64,000 bases of DNA from Acidimicrobiaceae bacterium (GTDB lineage: Bacteria > Actinomycetota > Acidimicrobiia > Acidimicrobiales > Ilumatobacteraceae), in contig JACJWG010000005.1 of the NCBI GenBank assembly GCA_020637235.1, positions 1 through 64,000 of the forward strand. Direction: 5' to 3'. Both the position numbers and the translations under genes were made by a program. Under the pieces are notes generated by a model that was given only the letters and a program-made list of their open reading frames with translations, was not told the origin of the DNA and ran no database searches. Within the stretch, counting starts at the first letter, position 1. The number at the start of each line of letters is the position of its first letter. Positions 1 through 9,526 of the stretch are shown here, in pieces.

Positions 1-845
1 GCAACTACCTCGCCACCGGCACGTTCTTCGAGCCGAGCCAGTACGCGACACCCACGATCGAGGGTCGCAACAACGCACTCGTCACACGATCCGGCGTGTA
101 CGCGAACGGCGTCGACCACGAGTTCGATCACCTGCGCGTCACCGAGGACGTCACCCACTCGTACTTCCGGGGCACCGGCTCGCTGCACCCGTGGGAGGGT
201 GTCACCGAACCGATCGACCCGGCGGAGGGCAAGACGCAGGGCAAGTACACGTGGGCGAAGGCCCCGCGCTACGACGTCCCCGGCCAGGGCCACGTCCCGC
301 TCGAGGTGGGTCCGCTCGCACGGCAGATGGTGGCCGGCAACCCCGAGCGCAACGCCTGGCAGGACTACGACCCACTGATCCGCGACATGTACGCCAAGAT
401 CGGACCCAGCATCTTCCTGCGCACCTTCGCCCGTCTGCACGAGGCGGCGAAGTACTACGAGATGACCCGCCGCTGGATCGACCAGGTCGACCTGCACGAC
501 CGCTTCTACATCAAGCCGGTCGAGCGCGAGTCGGGCAAGGGCTTCGGTGCGACCGAGGCGGCGCGCGGCGCCCTGGCCGACTGGATCGTGCTCGAGGACG
601 GCAAGATCGCCAACTACCAGGTGATCACGCCGACGGCCTGGAACATCGGCCCGAAGGACGGCCAGGAGGCCAACGGACCGATGGAGCAGGCCTTCGTCGG
701 TGCGCCGGTGGAGGATCTCCACGACCCGATCGAGCTCGGACACGTGGCCCGCAGCTTCGACAGCTGCATCGTCTGCACGGTGCACGCCTACGACGGCAAG
801 ACGGGCAGGCAGACCGCGCAGTTCAAGGTCAACGGGATGCTCTGA
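1..845 (+). CDS. [NiFe]-hydrogenase large subunit, C-terminal part (start outside window)
   Basis: This is the C-terminal ~280 residues of a [NiFe]-hydrogenase catalytic subunit; the frame is open from base 3, so the gene begins upstream. The end carries the second nickel-binding motif as DSCIVCTVH (about bases 760-786), whose two Cys ligate Ni. About 20 residues follow the His and should be cut off by the maturation protease encoded next. The Ser in place of the usual Pro (DPC) and the downstream order protease, TPR, NifU, NHL, HypF-C-D-E match the high-affinity actinobacterial group 1h (formerly group 5) hydrogenases, which oxidise atmospheric H2. The family is certain; the subgroup is inferred from motif and neighbours. 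Confidence 0.93.
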   Translation, partial: NYLATGTFFEPSQYATPTIEGRNNALVTRSGVYANGVDHEFDHLRVTEDVTHSYFRGTGSLHPWEGVTEPIDPAEGKTQGKYTWAKAPRYDVPGQGHVPLEVGPLARQMVAGNPERNAWQDYDPLIRDMYAKIGPSIFLRTFARLHEAAKYYEMTRRWIDQVDLHDRFYIKPVERESGKGFGATEAARGALADWIVLEDGKIANYQVITPTAWNIGPKDGQEANGPMEQAFVGAPVEDLHDPIELGHVARSFDSCIVCTVHAYDGKTGRQTAQFKVNGML

Positions 846-890
846 CGTCCCGACCGTCACCGGGGGCCATGACCGGGTGACGGCTCGTTC

Positions 891-936
891 GAGGGCGATG
901 CGCGGCGACCTCATGCCGGTCGCACGCATCGCCCTC
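891..936 (+). other. Perfect 12-bp inverted repeat between hydrogenase and protease genes
   Basis: The arms 891-902 and 925-936 are perfectly complementary (GAGGGCGATGCG and its reverse complement), with a 22-base loop. The hairpin lies in the 131-base gap between the large-subunit stop and the protease start. There is no T-tract, so it is more likely an attenuator or mRNA-stabilising stem that sets the ratio of structural to accessory genes than a plain terminator. The role is inference. Confidence 0.6.
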
Positions 937-976
937 AACATCCCATCCACGACCTGATGCATCGAGACGGTGAGGC

Positions 977-1471
977 ATGACACTGATCATCGGATGCGGC
1001 AACCTCCTCCGTGGCGACGACGCCGTCGGCCCGGTGGCGGTTCGCCGTCTGCTCGACCGGGGACTCCCGGCGGGCGTCGAAGTGGCCGACGGCGGCACGA
1101 GCGGCTTGGACGTCGCATTCCGGATGCGCGGCGCGGGCCGCGTGGTGCTCGTCGACGCGTGCACGTCCGGCGGTGAGCCGGGCTCGATCTACCGGATGCG
1201 CGGTGAGGACGTCGAGCAGCTGCCCCCGCTGGAGGGGATCAACCTGCACAGCTTCCGCTGGGACCACGCGCTCGCCTTCGGACGCTGGGTGCTGAAGGAC
1301 GACCATCCGACCGACGTCGTCGTCTACCTCGTGGAGGCGGCGAGCTTCGGCTTCGGCGATCCGCTCAGCCCGGCGGTGGACGCCGCCGTCGACGAGCTCG
1401 TCGACCACCTGCTGGCAACGCCGACGGTCGAGCCGGTCGAGCCGGTCGAGCCGGTCGAGGCCGGATCGTGA
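977..1471 (+). CDS. Hydrogenase maturation protease (HyaD/HycI family)
   Basis: A 164-residue endopeptidase that trims the large-subunit C-terminus after Ni insertion. The N-terminus has the family signature GCGNLLRGDDAVG, including the Asp/Glu region that senses nickel, and the length fits the family (about 150-165). It starts at ATG 977 after a GGTGAGG ribosome site. The last residues are a low-complexity VEP repeat encoded by a 9-bp tandem repeat (about 1428-1459), probably a dispensable tail. Its stop overlaps the next start (GTGA), so the downstream accessory genes are probably translationally coupled. Confidence 0.93.
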   Translation: MTLIIGCGNLLRGDDAVGPVAVRRLLDRGLPAGVEVADGGTSGLDVAFRMRGAGRVVLVDACTSGGEPGSIYRMRGEDVEQLPPLEGINLHSFRWDHALAFGRWVLKDDHPTDVVVYLVEAASFGFGDPLSPAVDAAVDELVDHLLATPTVEPVEPVEPVEAGS

Positions 1472-1683
1472 GCGTGACGGTGACCTCGGCCGACCCGTTC
1501 GTGAGCACCGAGGTGGTCGAAGAACGCGGCCGCTTCGTGGTGGTGCTCACCGTCGTGTTCGACGACGGTGCGGTGCAGCACCGCGTGCAGAGCTACCACA
1601 CCCGCACCAAGGCCGAGCTGGCCGCCCGCATCGTGCGCGCCACGGCCGAACGAGACCACCGACCCGACTGGGGGATGCCGTGA
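1468..1683 (+). CDS. Small conserved-type protein in hydrogenase cluster, unknown function
   Basis: A 71-residue soluble protein with no recognised catalytic motif. It has a beta-rich centre (RFVVVLTVVFDDG) followed by a charged helix (TKAELAARIVRATAERD). It begins at GTG 1468 inside the preceding stop and ends inside the next start, so it is a genuine member of the operon. The tight coupling suggests an accessory or maturation role for the hydrogenase. No function is assigned. Confidence 0.75.
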   Translation: MSVTVTSADPFVSTEVVEERGRFVVVLTVVFDDGAVQHRVQSYHTRTKAELAARIVRATAERDHRPDWGMP

Positions 1684-2933
1684 CCATGATCGAGCCCGAC
1701 ACCGCCACGGCGATGCGGCCACAACCGCTGGGGCTGTTCGACGGCCCTGCCGGTCTGTTGCTCGTGCCGCCTGGTGCGGGAGTCGATGCACTCCTCGAGG
1801 CGCTCGCCACCGGGACCGTGCCCGACGGCACCGAGGCCTGGCCCGGCGCGTCGCGAGTCGTGGCGCTCGTCCTCGCCGACGACGTCGAGACCGCCCTCGC
1901 CGTGCTGGCAGACCTCGGCGACGACCGGGTCGCGGCGATCGATCGGCTCGTCCTCGCACCGACGCCCGATCACCTCGTCGCGGCACGGGCGGCGGCCGGC
2001 GACGATCCGGAGCTGCGGACGGTCGTGGCCGCCGCGGCGTATGCCAGCGGCCTGTCGGACGAACCGCCCGCCGTCGACGGGATCGACGGCGAGTTCGCCG
2101 TCTTGGCGCTCACGGTCCGCGCCGCACGGGCGCTGGAATTCACGGATCCCCGCGGCGCGCTCCGGTCGCTCGAGGAGGCCCTGCCCCATGCCCGCGACGT
2201 CGGACCGGTGCTCACGGCCCGTGTCCTCGGCTCGATCGCCGAACACCTGCATCACCATCGTGGCGCCAACGACGACGTGCTCGCGCTGTACGACGACGCG
2301 ATCCGCCTGCTCGCCGGCACCGATCACCGTGAACTCCAGGCCGGGTTCCACCTCGAGCGCGGCCTCGTGGCGCACCAGCTCGCCGACGTGCAGCGCCACC
2401 GGCTGACCGAAGCCGTGCGGTCGTACCAGTCGGCGCTGATCGTGCTCGACGAGATGCACCACGCCGATCGGTTCGCGCTCGCCAACATGAACGTCGCCGT
2501 GGCGATCCTGTCGATGCCGATGACGCAGGCGAGCGACCAGGTGCGCCTCGGCGTGGCGGTGCAGTCGCTGCGCGCGGCCCTCCGCGTGTACCGACCGGAC
2601 ACGCATCCGTGGGAGTGGTCGAGTTCGCAGATGAACCTGGCGAACGCGCTGCAGTACCTCCCGTCGACGCATCGCGAGGAGAACCTGCAGGAGTCGGTGG
2701 AGCTGTACGAGGAGGTGCTGGCGCACCGTTCGCGGCGCAGCGATCCGGTCGGCGTCGCACGGGTGCTCGCCAACCAGGCCAACGCACTGGCCCATCTGGC
2801 CGTGTGGGACCACGCGATCGCGAAGTACACCGACGCGCGCGACCTGTTCGCCCAGGCCGGCGATCTCGACGCCGTCGCCGTGGTCGACCGTCAACTCGAC
2901 CAGATCGACCAGACCCGAGGAGACCGGACGTGA
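1680..2933 (+). CDS. TPR-like helical repeat protein of the hydrogenase cluster
   Basis: A 417-residue protein. The first ~110 residues look like an alpha/beta domain (GLLLVPPGAGVDALLEAL). From about residue 140 it is helical with tetratricopeptide-like units such as the one around residues 155-165 and the C-terminal segment AKYTDARDLFAQAGD. Such proteins are expected to scaffold other proteins. It starts at GTG 1680 overlapping the previous stop (a second choice is ATG 1686), and its stop overlaps the NifU start. TPR proteins accompany group 1h hydrogenases in other actinobacteria. The exact partner is unknown. Confidence 0.75.
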   Translation: MTMIEPDTATAMRPQPLGLFDGPAGLLLVPPGAGVDALLEALATGTVPDGTEAWPGASRVVALVLADDVETALAVLADLGDDRVAAIDRLVLAPTPDHLVAARAAAGDDPELRTVVAAAAYASGLSDEPPAVDGIDGEFAVLALTVRAARALEFTDPRGALRSLEEALPHARDVGPVLTARVLGSIAEHLHHHRGANDDVLALYDDAIRLLAGTDHRELQAGFHLERGLVAHQLADVQRHRLTEAVRSYQSALIVLDEMHHADRFALANMNVAVAILSMPMTQASDQVRLGVAVQSLRAALRVYRPDTHPWEWSSSQMNLANALQYLPSTHREENLQESVELYEEVLAHRSRRSDPVGVARVLANQANALAHLAVWDHAIAKYTDARDLFAQAGDLDAVAVVDRQLDQIDQTRGDRT

Positions 2934-3496
2934 CCGTGATCGACGATCGTCAGGACACCTTCGAGACCCGGGCGGCTCGCCTCGACGCCGCTCGGCGCGC
3001 CGTCGACCGCCTCGAGTCCGACGCTCGCATCGTGGCCGACGAGTACGCCGCCGCCGTGGACGCACACGTCTCGGCGGTGCTGCACCACCTCGTCGTGCTC
3101 CTGCGCAGTGACGATCGTGGGCGGGAGTTGCTGTACGAAGCGGTGGACGATCCCGAGGTGTTCGCCGCGCTCGTGAAGGCCGGCATCGTGAAGCCCTCGC
3201 TCGCGATGCGTGCGATCCAGGTGCTCGACGGGGTTCGGCCGTACCTCACCAGCCACAACGGCGACGTCGAGCTGGTGCGGATCGCCGACGGCGTGGCCTA
3301 CGTGCGCCTGCTCGGCGCATGCCAGTCGTGCGGCTCGGCCACCGAGACGTTGCGCGACTCGGTGGCGGAGGCATTGCTCGAGCACCTGCCCGAGATCCGG
3401 GAGGTGCGCGACGTGCCGCCCGACGCCGCGCCGGCGGCACCCCAGACCACCTTCATCCCGCTGTCGTCGCTGACCTTCGGCAGAACCGGCCGCTGA
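2930..3496 (+). CDS. NifU-type Fe-S scaffold domain protein
   Basis: A 188-residue protein whose C-terminal half is a NifU/Nfu domain with the CxxC motif in LLGACQSCGSATETL (around residues 124-138), the site that binds a transient [4Fe-4S] cluster. The N-terminal ~90 residues are helical and specific to this cluster type. The chosen start, GTG 2930, overlaps the upstream stop; GTG 2936 is the alternative. A longer open frame upstream overlaps the TPR gene and is not coding. It probably delivers clusters to the hydrogenase small subunit or a partner electron carrier. Confidence 0.88.
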   Translation: MTVIDDRQDTFETRAARLDAARRAVDRLESDARIVADEYAAAVDAHVSAVLHHLVVLLRSDDRGRELLYEAVDDPEVFAALVKAGIVKPSLAMRAIQVLDGVRPYLTSHNGDVELVRIADGVAYVRLLGACQSCGSATETLRDSVAEALLEHLPEIREVRDVPPDAAPAAPQTTFIPLSSLTFGRTGR

Positions 3497-3509
3497 GGCC
3501 CGCCGGACC

Positions 3510-4625
3510 GTGGCGTCGACCATCGACACCGGACCGCACACCTGTGTGCCTCGATGGCTGGGCGGGCCGAGCGCGTTCGGACTGTCGCTGCCCGACGCGG
3601 CTCCGACCCCGTCGACGATGTACGCGCCACGCGGTGTGTGGGTGAGCCGCGACCTGCTCGTCGTGAGCGACACCGGCAACCACCGCGTGCTGCTCTGGCA
3701 CGGCGGTGTCCCGGACCGCGATCACGCCGACGCCGACGTGGTGCTCGGCCAGCCCGACATGGTCAGCGAGGGACCGAAGCGGTTCTTCCTGCCGACCGGC
3801 GTCGCCGTGCTCGACGGTCGCCTGGTGGTCGCCGACGCATGGCACCACCGCCTGCTCGTGTGGGACGGCGTTCCCACGACGAACGACGAGGAGCCGGCGA
3901 TGGTGCTCGGCCAGCCCGACGGCATCGACGGGGTGGACGAGGGGTGCGGCCCGCAGCGGTTCTACTGGCCGTTCGGGTTCGCACTGGTGGACGGGGTGTT
4001 CTGGGTGGCCGACACGGGCAACCGACGGGTGCTCGGCTGGGTGGACGGCGTTCCCACCCCCGGTCGCGGTGCCGACGTGGTGCTCGGCCAACCCGACCTC
4101 GTGTCACGTGGTGAGAACCGCGACGGCCCCGTGGCGGCGGACTCCGTGCGCTGGCCGCACGCCGTCGCCTCGGTGGGCGGCACGCTGTTCGTGGCCGACG
4201 CCGGCAACCATCGGGTCCTCGGGTGGCATCTCCCGGTCGGCGTCGATCGGCCGGCCGACATCGTGATCGGTCAGCCCGGCTTCGACTCGGCGGTCGAGTT
4301 CCCGTACCGCCCCCAGGGCCCACAGCGCTTCCGGTTCCCGTACGGCGTGTCGTCGGCGCCGGACGGTCGCCTGTTCGTCGCCGACACCTCCAACAACCGC
4401 GTCCTCGTGGTCACCGATGCGAGCGACACGTTCGCCGTGACGCCGGTGGGGGGAGCGGTCGATTCGGTGCTCGGCCAGCCCGATCTCGACGCGAACGGCG
4501 AGAACCGCTGGGACCGGGTGGTGGCCGACAGCTTCTGTTGGCCGTACGGGCTCCATTGGGGCGACGGGTTCCTCGCCGTCGCCGACTCGGGCAACAATCG
4601 TGTGGTGGTGTGGGAGCAACCGTGA
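3510..4625 (+). CDS. NHL-repeat beta-propeller protein of the hydrogenase cluster
   Basis: A 371-residue beta-propeller. Repeats of the pattern VADTGNHRVLxW followed by VVLGQPD recur about six times (for example VSDTGNHRVLLW, VADTGNRRVLGW, VADAGNHRVLGW, VADTSNNRVLVV, VADSGNNRVVVW). No signal peptide or membrane segment is seen, so it is probably cytoplasmic and serves protein-protein contact. It starts at GTG 3510, 13 bases after the NifU gene, and its stop overlaps the hypF start. NHL proteins are known companions of group 1h hydrogenases; their role there is not settled. Confidence 0.85.
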   Translation: MASTIDTGPHTCVPRWLGGPSAFGLSLPDAAPTPSTMYAPRGVWVSRDLLVVSDTGNHRVLLWHGGVPDRDHADADVVLGQPDMVSEGPKRFFLPTGVAVLDGRLVVADAWHHRLLVWDGVPTTNDEEPAMVLGQPDGIDGVDEGCGPQRFYWPFGFALVDGVFWVADTGNRRVLGWVDGVPTPGRGADVVLGQPDLVSRGENRDGPVAADSVRWPHAVASVGGTLFVADAGNHRVLGWHLPVGVDRPADIVIGQPGFDSAVEFPYRPQGPQRFRFPYGVSSAPDGRLFVADTSNNRVLVVTDASDTFAVTPVGGAVDSVLGQPDLDANGENRWDRVVADSFCWPYGLHWGDGFLAVADSGNNRVVVWEQP

Positions 4626-7003
4626 CCTGCCGAGTGGTGCCGACGGGCGTCGACCGGAGCGCGGACGGCCGCGTCCGGCGTCGCGCCGCCCTCAGCGGCG
4701 TGGTGCAAGGCGTCGGGTTCCGACCGTTCGTGCACCGCCTCGCCGGCGAGCTGCGCCTCGCCGGCGTCGTCGGCAACGACGCCGGCGGCGTGTTCGTGGA
4801 AGTGGAGGGGCCGGCTGCCGAGGTCGACCGCTTCGCCGAGCGACTGGTGACCGAGCTGCCACCCCTCGCCGTGGTGTCGGCAGTCGTGTGGCAGGAGGTG
4901 CCCCCGTCCGGCGACGCGACGTTCGAGATCGTCGCGTCGGCGTCGTCGTCCGGTGCCCGCACGGCGATCCCGCCCGACGTGGCGACGTGCGAGTCGTGCC
5001 TGGCCGAGGTGCTCGATCCGGCCGACCGCCGATACCGCTATCCGTTCGCGAACTGCACCGACTGCGGACCGCGTTACACCATCGTCACCGACCTGCCCTA
5101 CGACCGACCGTCCACCACGATGGCCCGGTTCGAGATGTGCGCCGACTGCGCGGCGGAGTACCACGATCCGGGCGATCGTCGTCACCACGCCCAGCCGATC
5201 GCATGCCCCGGCTGCGGACCACACCTGACCTTCGAGCGCGACGGGGTCGCCGTGCGGGGCACCGACGCCGTGATCGCGGCGCTCCACGACCTGATCGCGA
5301 GCGGCGGCGTGGCGGCGGTGAAGGGGGTCGGAGGGTTCCATCTCGCATGCGACGCGACGAACGTCGCCGCGGTCGCGCGCCTGCGCGAACGCAAGGGACG
5401 CGCCGACAAACCCTTCGCCGTCATGGTGCCCGACCTCGACGCGGCCCGTGCCCTCGCCCACGTCGACGACCACGCCGCCGCCGCGCTCACGTCACCGGCT
5501 GCGCCGATCGTGCTCGTGCACCGCCGCACCGACCGACCGGACGCCGTCGCCCTCGGGGATGTGGTGGCGCCGGGCAACCCGCTCGTCGGGATGATGCTGC
5601 CGTACAGCCCGCTGCACCACCTGCTGTTCCGCCCGGTACCCGGTCGTGCGACTGCGCCGCCGCGGGTCTTGGTGCTCACCTCGGGAAACCGGTCGAACGA
5701 GCCGATCTGCATCGACGACGACGAGGCCCGGGAGCGACTGGCCGACCTGGTGGACGCGTTCGTGATCCACGACCGGCCGATCCACGTGCCCTGCGACGAC
5801 TCGGTGGTGCGGGTGATCGACGGGGACGTGCAGCCGGTGCGCCGCTCGCGCGGGTACGCACCGGTGCCGGTGGCGCTGCCCGTGGACGTGCGGCCGGTCC
5901 TCGCCGTCGGTGGGGAGCTGAAGAACACCTTCTGCCTCGCGGCCGGACGCCGGGCGTTCGTCGGCCCCCACGTCGGCGACATGGAGAACCTGGAGACACT
6001 CGACGCGTTCGCGCGCGGCGTCGACGGGTTCCGGCGGATGTACGTGATCGAGCCGGAGGTGGTGGCGGCCGATCGGCACCCCGGCTACCTGACCCGTCGG
6101 TGGGCGCTCGCACACGGCTCCGGTCGCGTCGTCGAGGTGCAGCACCACCATGCGCACGTGGCGGCGGTGATGGCCGAGCACGGTCTCGACGGGGCCGAGC
6201 CGGTGATCGGTGTCGCGTTCGACGGCACCGGATTCGGCACGGCGTCCGACGGTTCCCCGCAGATCTGGGGCGGTGAGGTGCTCGTCGCCGACTACGACCG
6301 AGCCGACCGTGTGGCCCACCTGCGGCCGCTGCCGCTGCCGGGCGGCGATGCGGCGGTGCGCAACCCCTGCCGGATCGCGCTGGCGTATCTCAGCGCGCTG
6401 CACGTGCCGCTCGACGACACGATCCCGGCACTGGCGGCGTGCGACCCGGTCGAGCGGCGAGTCGTCGAACGTCAGGTGTCGCGCGCCGTGCACTGCGTGC
6501 CGACGACGAGCATGGGACGGTTGTTCGACGCAATCGCGTCGTTGGTCGGGATTCGCCACCGGATCGGCTACGAGGCGCAGGCCGCGATCGAGCTGGAGGC
6601 ACACGCGCTCGACGCCGAGGCCGACGGCCGGCCGGTGCCGCACCTGCGCTTCGGTACCGGCGCCGGGGCGTTCGACCCCGAACCCGTGATCCGCGCCGTG
6701 GTCGACGAGGTGCTGGCCGGGACGGATTCGGCCACCGTGGCGTTGGCGTTCCACATCGCCGTGGCAGCGGCGGTCGGCGACGTGTGCACGCAGGTGCGCG
6801 ACCGCCGAGGTCACGGTACGGTCGCACTCACGGGTGGTGTGTTCCAGAACGCACTGCTCGTGCGGCTCACCCGCTCGGCGCTGCGCGAGCGCGGGTTCGC
6901 CGACACCGCGGTGCTCACCCATCGGCGCGTGCCACCGAACGACGGAGGTCTGTCGTTGGGGCAGGCCGTGATCGCCGGACGGGTCCGGCAGGAGAGGAGC
7001 TGA
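4622..7003 (+). CDS. hypF: Carbamoyltransferase HypF
   Basis: A 793-residue enzyme that makes the thiocarbamate precursor of the Fe-bound cyanide ligands. Domains in order: acylphosphatase (SGVVQGVGFRPFVHRLA, about residues 18-105), two zinc fingers (CESC at about 122 with CTDCGPRY; CADC at about 172 with CPGCGP), a YrdC-like ATP domain (KGVGGFHLACDATN and the ERKGRADKPFAVM segment), and a Kae1-like carbamoyltransferase domain with VEVQHHHAH at about 503 and TGGVFQN at about 735. The start is GTG 4622, overlapping the NHL stop; longer versions of this frame run antisense to sense in the upstream gene and are rejected. Slightly longer than typical HypF. Confidence 0.97.
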   Translation: MTCRVVPTGVDRSADGRVRRRAALSGVVQGVGFRPFVHRLAGELRLAGVVGNDAGGVFVEVEGPAAEVDRFAERLVTELPPLAVVSAVVWQEVPPSGDATFEIVASASSSGARTAIPPDVATCESCLAEVLDPADRRYRYPFANCTDCGPRYTIVTDLPYDRPSTTMARFEMCADCAAEYHDPGDRRHHAQPIACPGCGPHLTFERDGVAVRGTDAVIAALHDLIASGGVAAVKGVGGFHLACDATNVAAVARLRERKGRADKPFAVMVPDLDAARALAHVDDHAAAALTSPAAPIVLVHRRTDRPDAVALGDVVAPGNPLVGMMLPYSPLHHLLFRPVPGRATAPPRVLVLTSGNRSNEPICIDDDEARERLADLVDAFVIHDRPIHVPCDDSVVRVIDGDVQPVRRSRGYAPVPVALPVDVRPVLAVGGELKNTFCLAAGRRAFVGPHVGDMENLETLDAFARGVDGFRRMYVIEPEVVAADRHPGYLTRRWALAHGSGRVVEVQHHHAHVAAVMAEHGLDGAEPVIGVAFDGTGFGTASDGSPQIWGGEVLVADYDRADRVAHLRPLPLPGGDAAVRNPCRIALAYLSALHVPLDDTIPALAACDPVERRVVERQVSRAVHCVPTTSMGRLFDAIASLVGIRHRIGYEAQAAIELEAHALDAEADGRPVPHLRFGTGAGAFDPEPVIRAVVDEVLAGTDSATVALAFHIAVAAAVGDVCTQVRDRRGHGTVALTGGVFQNALLVRLTRSALRERGFADTAVLTHRRVPPNDGGLSLGQAVIAGRVRQERS

Positions 7004-7005
7004 CG

Positions 7006-7283
7006 ATGTGTCTCGGGGTGCCCGGCAAGGTGATCGAGGTGCGCGAGCAGCACGGCACGCGGATGGCGACGGTCGACTTCGGCGGGGTGACCAAGGACGT
7101 CTGCCTCGCCTACGTCCCCGACGTCGGCGTCGGCGACTACACGATCGTGCACGCGGGGTTCGCGATCACACGACTCGACGAGGCATCGGCGCTCGAGACC
7201 CTGCGGATGTTCGCCGATCTCGGCCTCCTCGACGACGAGCTCGACCCGGCATTCGGGTTGGGCGGGCACGGGGCCGAGCCGAG

Positions 7284-7287
<4 letters not shown>
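7006..7287 (+). CDS. hypC: Hydrogenase assembly chaperone HypC
   Basis: A 93-residue HypC/HybG chaperone. The obligatory N-terminal MCLGVPGKV is present, with Cys2 binding the Fe(CN)2CO unit together with HypD. The ribosome site is GGAGAGGAG, 3-11 bases after the last codons of hypF. The stop overlaps hypD (ATGA). Length and motif are canonical. Confidence 0.97.
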
Positions 7288-8398
<1,111 letters not shown>

Positions 8399-8402
<4 letters not shown>

Positions 8403-9472
8403 CGGGCAGCGAGCCGTCGATCGACCTCGAGGGCTGGTCGTGCCCGGTGCCGTTGCGGCACACGGACCGGATCGTCATGGGCCATGGTGGAGGCGGCACC
8501 CTGTCGGGTGAGCTGATCGAGCACCTGTTCCTGCCGGCGTTCGGAGCAGCCGCGGCCGGCGCCACTCCGACCGACAGTGCCGTCCTCGATCTGGGCAACG
8601 GCACGCGACTCGCCTTCAGCACCGACACCTATGTCGTGCAGCCGTTGGTCTTCCCCGGCGGCGACATCGGTGAGCTCGCCGTCAACGGCACGGTGAACGA
8701 CATCTCGATGTCGGGTGCCCGGCCGATCGCGCTCTCGACGGGGTTCGTGCTGGAGGAGGGGCTCGAGACGGCACTGCTCGGTCGCATCGCGACCTCCATG
8801 GGCCGCGCCGCGGTCGCCGCCGGCGTGGGCCTGGTGACCGGGGACACGAAGGTGGTGGAACAGGGCCGGGGCGACGGCGTGTACGTGAACACCGCAGGGT
8901 TCGGCCTCGTGCCGGCCGGCGTGGACATCCGTCCCGCTCGTGCACGTCCCGGCGACGTGGTGATCGTGAGCGGGGAGATCGGCCTCCACGGCGTCGCCGT
9001 GTTGAGCGTGCGAGAAGGACTGGAGTTCGGGACGGAGGTGCGCTCCGACACGGCGCCGTTGAACGACCTGGTCGAGGCGATGCTCGCGGTGACGACCGAT
9101 CTGCACGTCCTGCGCGACCCCACACGTGGCGGCCTCGCCGCGTCGCTGTGCGAGATCGCCGAGGTCGCGAGGGTGGGTGTCGAGTTCGACGAGCGATCGG
9201 TGCCGGTCCCCGACGCCGTGCGTGCGGCGTGTGGGTTCCTCGGGCTCGATCCGTTGCACGTCGCGAACGAGGGCAAGCTCGTCGCGATCGTGCCGCCCGA
9301 GGTCGCGGATGCCGTGCTCGAGGCGATGCGGGCACGGTCGGTCGGGTCGCGGTCGGCGATCATCGGGCGGGTCACGGACACCCACCCCGGCACGGTGGTG
9401 GTGCGCACGAGCCTCGGGGCGAGCCGTGTCGTCGACCGCCCGCTCGGAGAACAACTGCCCCGGATCTGCTGA
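8399..9472 (+). CDS. hypE: Carbamoyl dehydratase HypE
   Basis: A 357-residue PurM-fold enzyme that dehydrates the thiocarbamate made by HypF into thiocyanate. The glycine-rich MGHGGGGTLSGELIEH region (about residue 27) binds ATP, and the protein ends in the universal PRIC tail whose Cys carries the carbamoyl/cyanide. The HypE stop at 9472 is followed within 20 bases by a strong stress-type promoter, so the Hyp operon seems to end here. HypA and HypB are not in the window and may lie upstream. Confidence 0.97.
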
Positions 9473-9488
9473 GCCGGAGGCATCCCGT

Positions 9489-9514
9489 GTTTCGAGCGGG
9501 ACGTCGACGGGTAC
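9489..9514 (+). promoter_or_regulatory. SigB/SigF-type promoter, perfect match
   Basis: GTTTC at 9489-9493, 15 bases, then GGGTAC at 9509-9514. The phosphatase gene starts at GTG 9527, 12 bases further. This is one of the two perfect copies in the window (the other is at 45959). Confidence 0.8.
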
Positions 9515-9526
9515 ACGGGCGCCTCG

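Noticed and set aside
5640..5870. GGGTAC-like words inside hypF on both strands
   Set aside because: No matching -35 at the right distance and no start codon 9-12 bases downstream; chance matches in coding DNA.
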